From the NCBI RefSeq assembly GCF_029227915.1, contig NC_079885.1, forward strand, positions 558,001 to 622,000: a stretch of 64,000 nt of DNA. The letters are read 5' to 3'. Positions 61,861-64,000 of this stretch are shown here, piece by piece. The notes beneath the pieces are model-generated. The model was not told the DNA's origin. It saw only the letters and a program-made list of their open reading frames with translations, and did no database searches. This stretch comes from Hydractinia symbiolongicarpus (lineage: Eukaryota > Cnidaria > Hydrozoa > Anthoathecata > Hydractiniidae). The position numbers and the translations under genes were made by a program. Within the stretch, counting starts at the first letter, position 1. Each line of letters starts with the position of its first letter.

Positions 61861-64000
61861 CATGAGACTTGTAGTTTTCAAAAATGTTTTCATTTTTGAT
61901 GAGACGCTTAATGAAAGCGGTTTAATCGCCGGAAAACGAAAACCCGCGATTTCCCGTAAATCCCGGGCTTGGCCCGCATAGTCGAATGTATACAATGAAA
62001 GTACCCTGTGAGTAAACTCATTTCCAGAACGATTTTTTAAATTATTTTTTCACCACTAAAACGCATAAGACTTGTAGTTTTTAAAAATGTTTTCATTTTT
62101 GATGAGACGCTGAATAAAAGAAGTTTAATCGCCGGAAAACGAACACCCGCGATTTCCCGTAAATCCCGGCTTGGCCCGTATAGTCAAAAGTATACAAAGA
62201 AAGTACCCAGGGAGTAAACTCATTTCTCGAACGATTTTTTAAATTACTTTTTCACCACTAAAACGCATGAGACTTGTAGTTTTTAAAAATGTTTTCATTT
62301 TTGATGAGACGCTGAATAAAAGAAGTTTAATCGCCGGCAAACGAAAACCTGCGATTTCCCGTAAATCCTGGACTCGGCCCGTATAGTCAAAAGTATACAA
62401 AGAAAGTACCCAGGCAGTAAACTCATTTCCCAAACGATTTTTTAAATTATTATTTCACCACTAAAACGCATGAGACTTGTAGTTTTCAAGAATGTTTTCA
62501 TTTTTGATGAGACGCTGAATAAAAGCAGTTTAATCGCCGCCAAACGAAAACCTGCGATTTCCCGTAAATCCCGGACTCGGCCCGTATAGTCAAAAGTATA
62601 CAAAGAAAGTACCCAAGGAGTAAACTCATTTCCAGAACGATTTTTTTAATTATTTGTTCACCACTAAAACGCATAAGACTTGTAGTTTTTAAAAATGTTT
62701 TCATTTTTGATGAGACGCTGAATAAAAGAAGTTTAATCGCCGGCAAAAGAAAAACCGCGATTTCCCGTAAATCCCGGCTTGGTCCGTATAGTCAAAAGTA
62801 TACAAAGAAAGTACCCAGGGAGTAAACTCATTTCCCGAACGATTTTTTAAATTACTTTTTCACCACTAAAACGCATGAGACTTGTAGTTTTTAGAAATGT
62901 TTTCATTTTCGATGAGACGCTGAATAAAAGAAGTTTAATCGCTGGCAAACGAAAACCTGCGATTTCCCGTAAATCCCGGACTCGGCCCGTATAGTCAAAA
63001 GTATACAAAGAAAGTACCCAGGGAGTAAACTCATTTCCCGAACGATTTTTTAAATTATTATTTCACCACAAAAACGCATGAGACTTGTAGTTTTCAAGAA
63101 TGTTTTCATTTTTGATCAGACGCTGAATAAAAGCAGTTTAATCGCCGGCAAACGAAAACCTGCGATTTCCCGTAAATCCCGGACTCGGCCCGTATAGTCA
63201 AAAGTATACAAAGAAAGTACCCAGGGAGTAAACTCATTTCCCGAACGATTTTTTATATTATATATTTACCACTAAACGCATGAGACTTGTAGTTTTCAAA
63301 AATATTTTCATATTTGATGGGACGCTGAATAAAAGAAGTTTATTCGCCGGCAAACGAAAATCCGCGATTTCCCGTAAATCCCGGACTCGGCCCGTATAGT
63401 AAAAAGCATACAAAGAAAGTACCCAGGGAGTAAACTCATTTCCCGAACGATTTTCACCACTAAAACGCATGAGACTTGTAGTTTTCAAAAATGTTTTCAT
63501 TTTTGATGAGACGCTTAATGAAAGCGGTTTAATCGCCGGAAAACGAAAACCCGCGATTTCCCGTAAATCCCGGGCTTGGCCCGCATAGTCGAATGTATAC
63601 AATGAAAGTACCCTGTGAGTAAACTCATTTCCAGAACGATTTTTTAAATTATTTTTTCACCACTAAAACGCATAAGACTTGTAGTTTTTAGAAATGTTTT
63701 CATTTTCGATGAGACGCTGAATAAAAGAAGTTTAATCGCTGGCAAACGAAAACCTGCGATTTCCCGTAAATCCCGGACTCGGCCCGTATAGTCAAAAGTA
63801 TACAAAGAAAGTACCCAGGGAGTAAACTCATTTCCCGAACGATTTTTTAAATTATTATTTCACCACAAAAACGCATGAGACTTGTAGTTTTCAAGAATGT
63901 TTTCATTTTTGATCAGACGCTGAATAAAAGCAGTTTAATCGCCGGCAAACGAAAACCTGCGATTTCCCGTAAATCCCGGACTCGGCCCGTATAGTCAAAA
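61861..64000. repeat. Right member of the 10501-bp-offset duplication, cut by the window edge
   Basis: This block is a near-perfect copy of 51360-53499. The left breakpoint lies close to 61855, where a ttttttaccactaaaacgc context replaces the 14-nt-deleted form found at 51345. If the copy continues, the next sequence outside the window should match 53500 onward, giving a macro-unit of 10.5 kb. Confidence 0.9.

Larger units (their letters stand above)
1..64000. repeat. 203-bp satellite array filling the window
   Basis: The block beginning gatgagacgctgaat recurs at 1, 204, 407 and so on to the last line, giving a period of 203 bp and about 315 monomers. Single-base indels, mostly in A or T runs, make individual monomers 202-204 bp. 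All monomers read are in the same orientation, with no spacer and no foreign insertion. Both window edges fall inside a monomer, so the true array is longer than 64 kb. Tandem satellites of this kind are typical of eukaryotic heterochromatin. A centromeric role is inference only, since no kinetochore-protein binding site is recognisable. No protein-coding gene is called anywhere in the window. Confidence 0.98.

Noticed and set aside
749-63602. About a hundred open frames of 62-121 codons, chiefly on the minus strand, repeating a few protein-like themes
   Set aside because: Those I checked start at TTG rather than ATG. The longer frames read the same satellite DNA twice in two different frames, because 203 is not a multiple of three. 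Overlapping frames are open on both strands at once, and indels are not held to multiples of three. They follow from a low stop density in the repeat and show no sign of protein selection.
1-64000. CRISPR array
   Set aside because: The repeats are contiguous 203-bp units. There are no short repeats separated by unique spacers, no leader and no cas genes.
1-64000. Canonical CENP-B box in the monomer
   Set aside because: I scanned the monomer on both strands for TTCGnnnnAnnCGGG. The nearest stretches (TTCG near the GCCGGC site and near the cccgaacg site on the minus strand) lack the A or the CGGG at the required spacing.
1-64000. LTR, SINE or tRNA-derived origin of the monomer
   Set aside because: I saw no tRNA-like A and B box pair, primer-binding site, polypurine tract or terminal TG/CA boundary that would tie the monomer to a transposon family. 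A database search could still find one.
1-64000. Identification of the host species from the repeat
   Set aside because: I do not recognise the 203-bp monomer as a named satellite. The CpG pattern, 37% GC and CAAAA pentamer fit several groups of eukaryotes, so any name would be a guess.

Overview
The whole 64 kb window is one satellite DNA array. A monomer of about 203 bp is repeated head to tail about 315 times (window length divided by period). Every monomer I read lies in the same orientation. The array starts before base 1 and continues past base 64000, so neither flank is visible. I found no gene, RNA gene, transposon, CRISPR array or unique sequence. A continuous tandem array of this size points to a eukaryotic nuclear genome, most plausibly centromeric, pericentromeric or other constitutive heterochromatin. 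The sequence does not let me name the species or even the kingdom.

The monomer is bipartite. Taking base 1 as its start, bases 31-80 are about 60% GC and rich in CCCG/CGG motifs, while bases 131-203 are about 22% GC and carry T tracts and a short perfect hairpin. Overall GC is about 37%. CpG is about 1.7 times the expectation from base composition (hand count: 12 CpG in 203 bp, 40 C, 35 G). Many differences between monomer classes are CpG to TpG/CpA changes.

The main structure is a nested set of higher-order repeats (HORs). Layout: 1-5.5 kb, a 9-monomer unit (1827 bp) with a nested trimer (610 bp); 5.5-11.5 kb, scrambled monomers with one 103-bp truncation; 11.52-26.52 kb, two tandem copies of a 7502-bp (37-monomer) block, each carrying a duplicated hexamer (1218 bp) and a duplicated 9-mer (1829 bp); 26.78-29.94 kb, three copies of a 5-mer (1015 bp); 30.67-37.76 kb, a 16-mer (3245 bp) whose second copy has grown by one trimer to 3852 bp; 36.95-41.05 kb, 10-mer, 4-mer and 2-mer duplications; 41-46 kb, mixed monomers including displaced pieces of distant blocks; 46.03-49.68 kb, a 9-mer (1822 bp); 51.36-64 kb, 4-mer (797 bp), 9-mer (1811 bp) and 6-mer (1217 bp) duplications, with the first 2.14 kb recurring 10501 bp downstream and running off the window.

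Most units are multiples of three monomers, and marked monomer classes recur about every 609 bp, so a trimer looks like the ancestral HOR. Reading frames of 60-120 codons occur on both strands. I consider them incidental: those I checked begin at TTG, the same DNA is read in two frames, and 203 is not a multiple of three.
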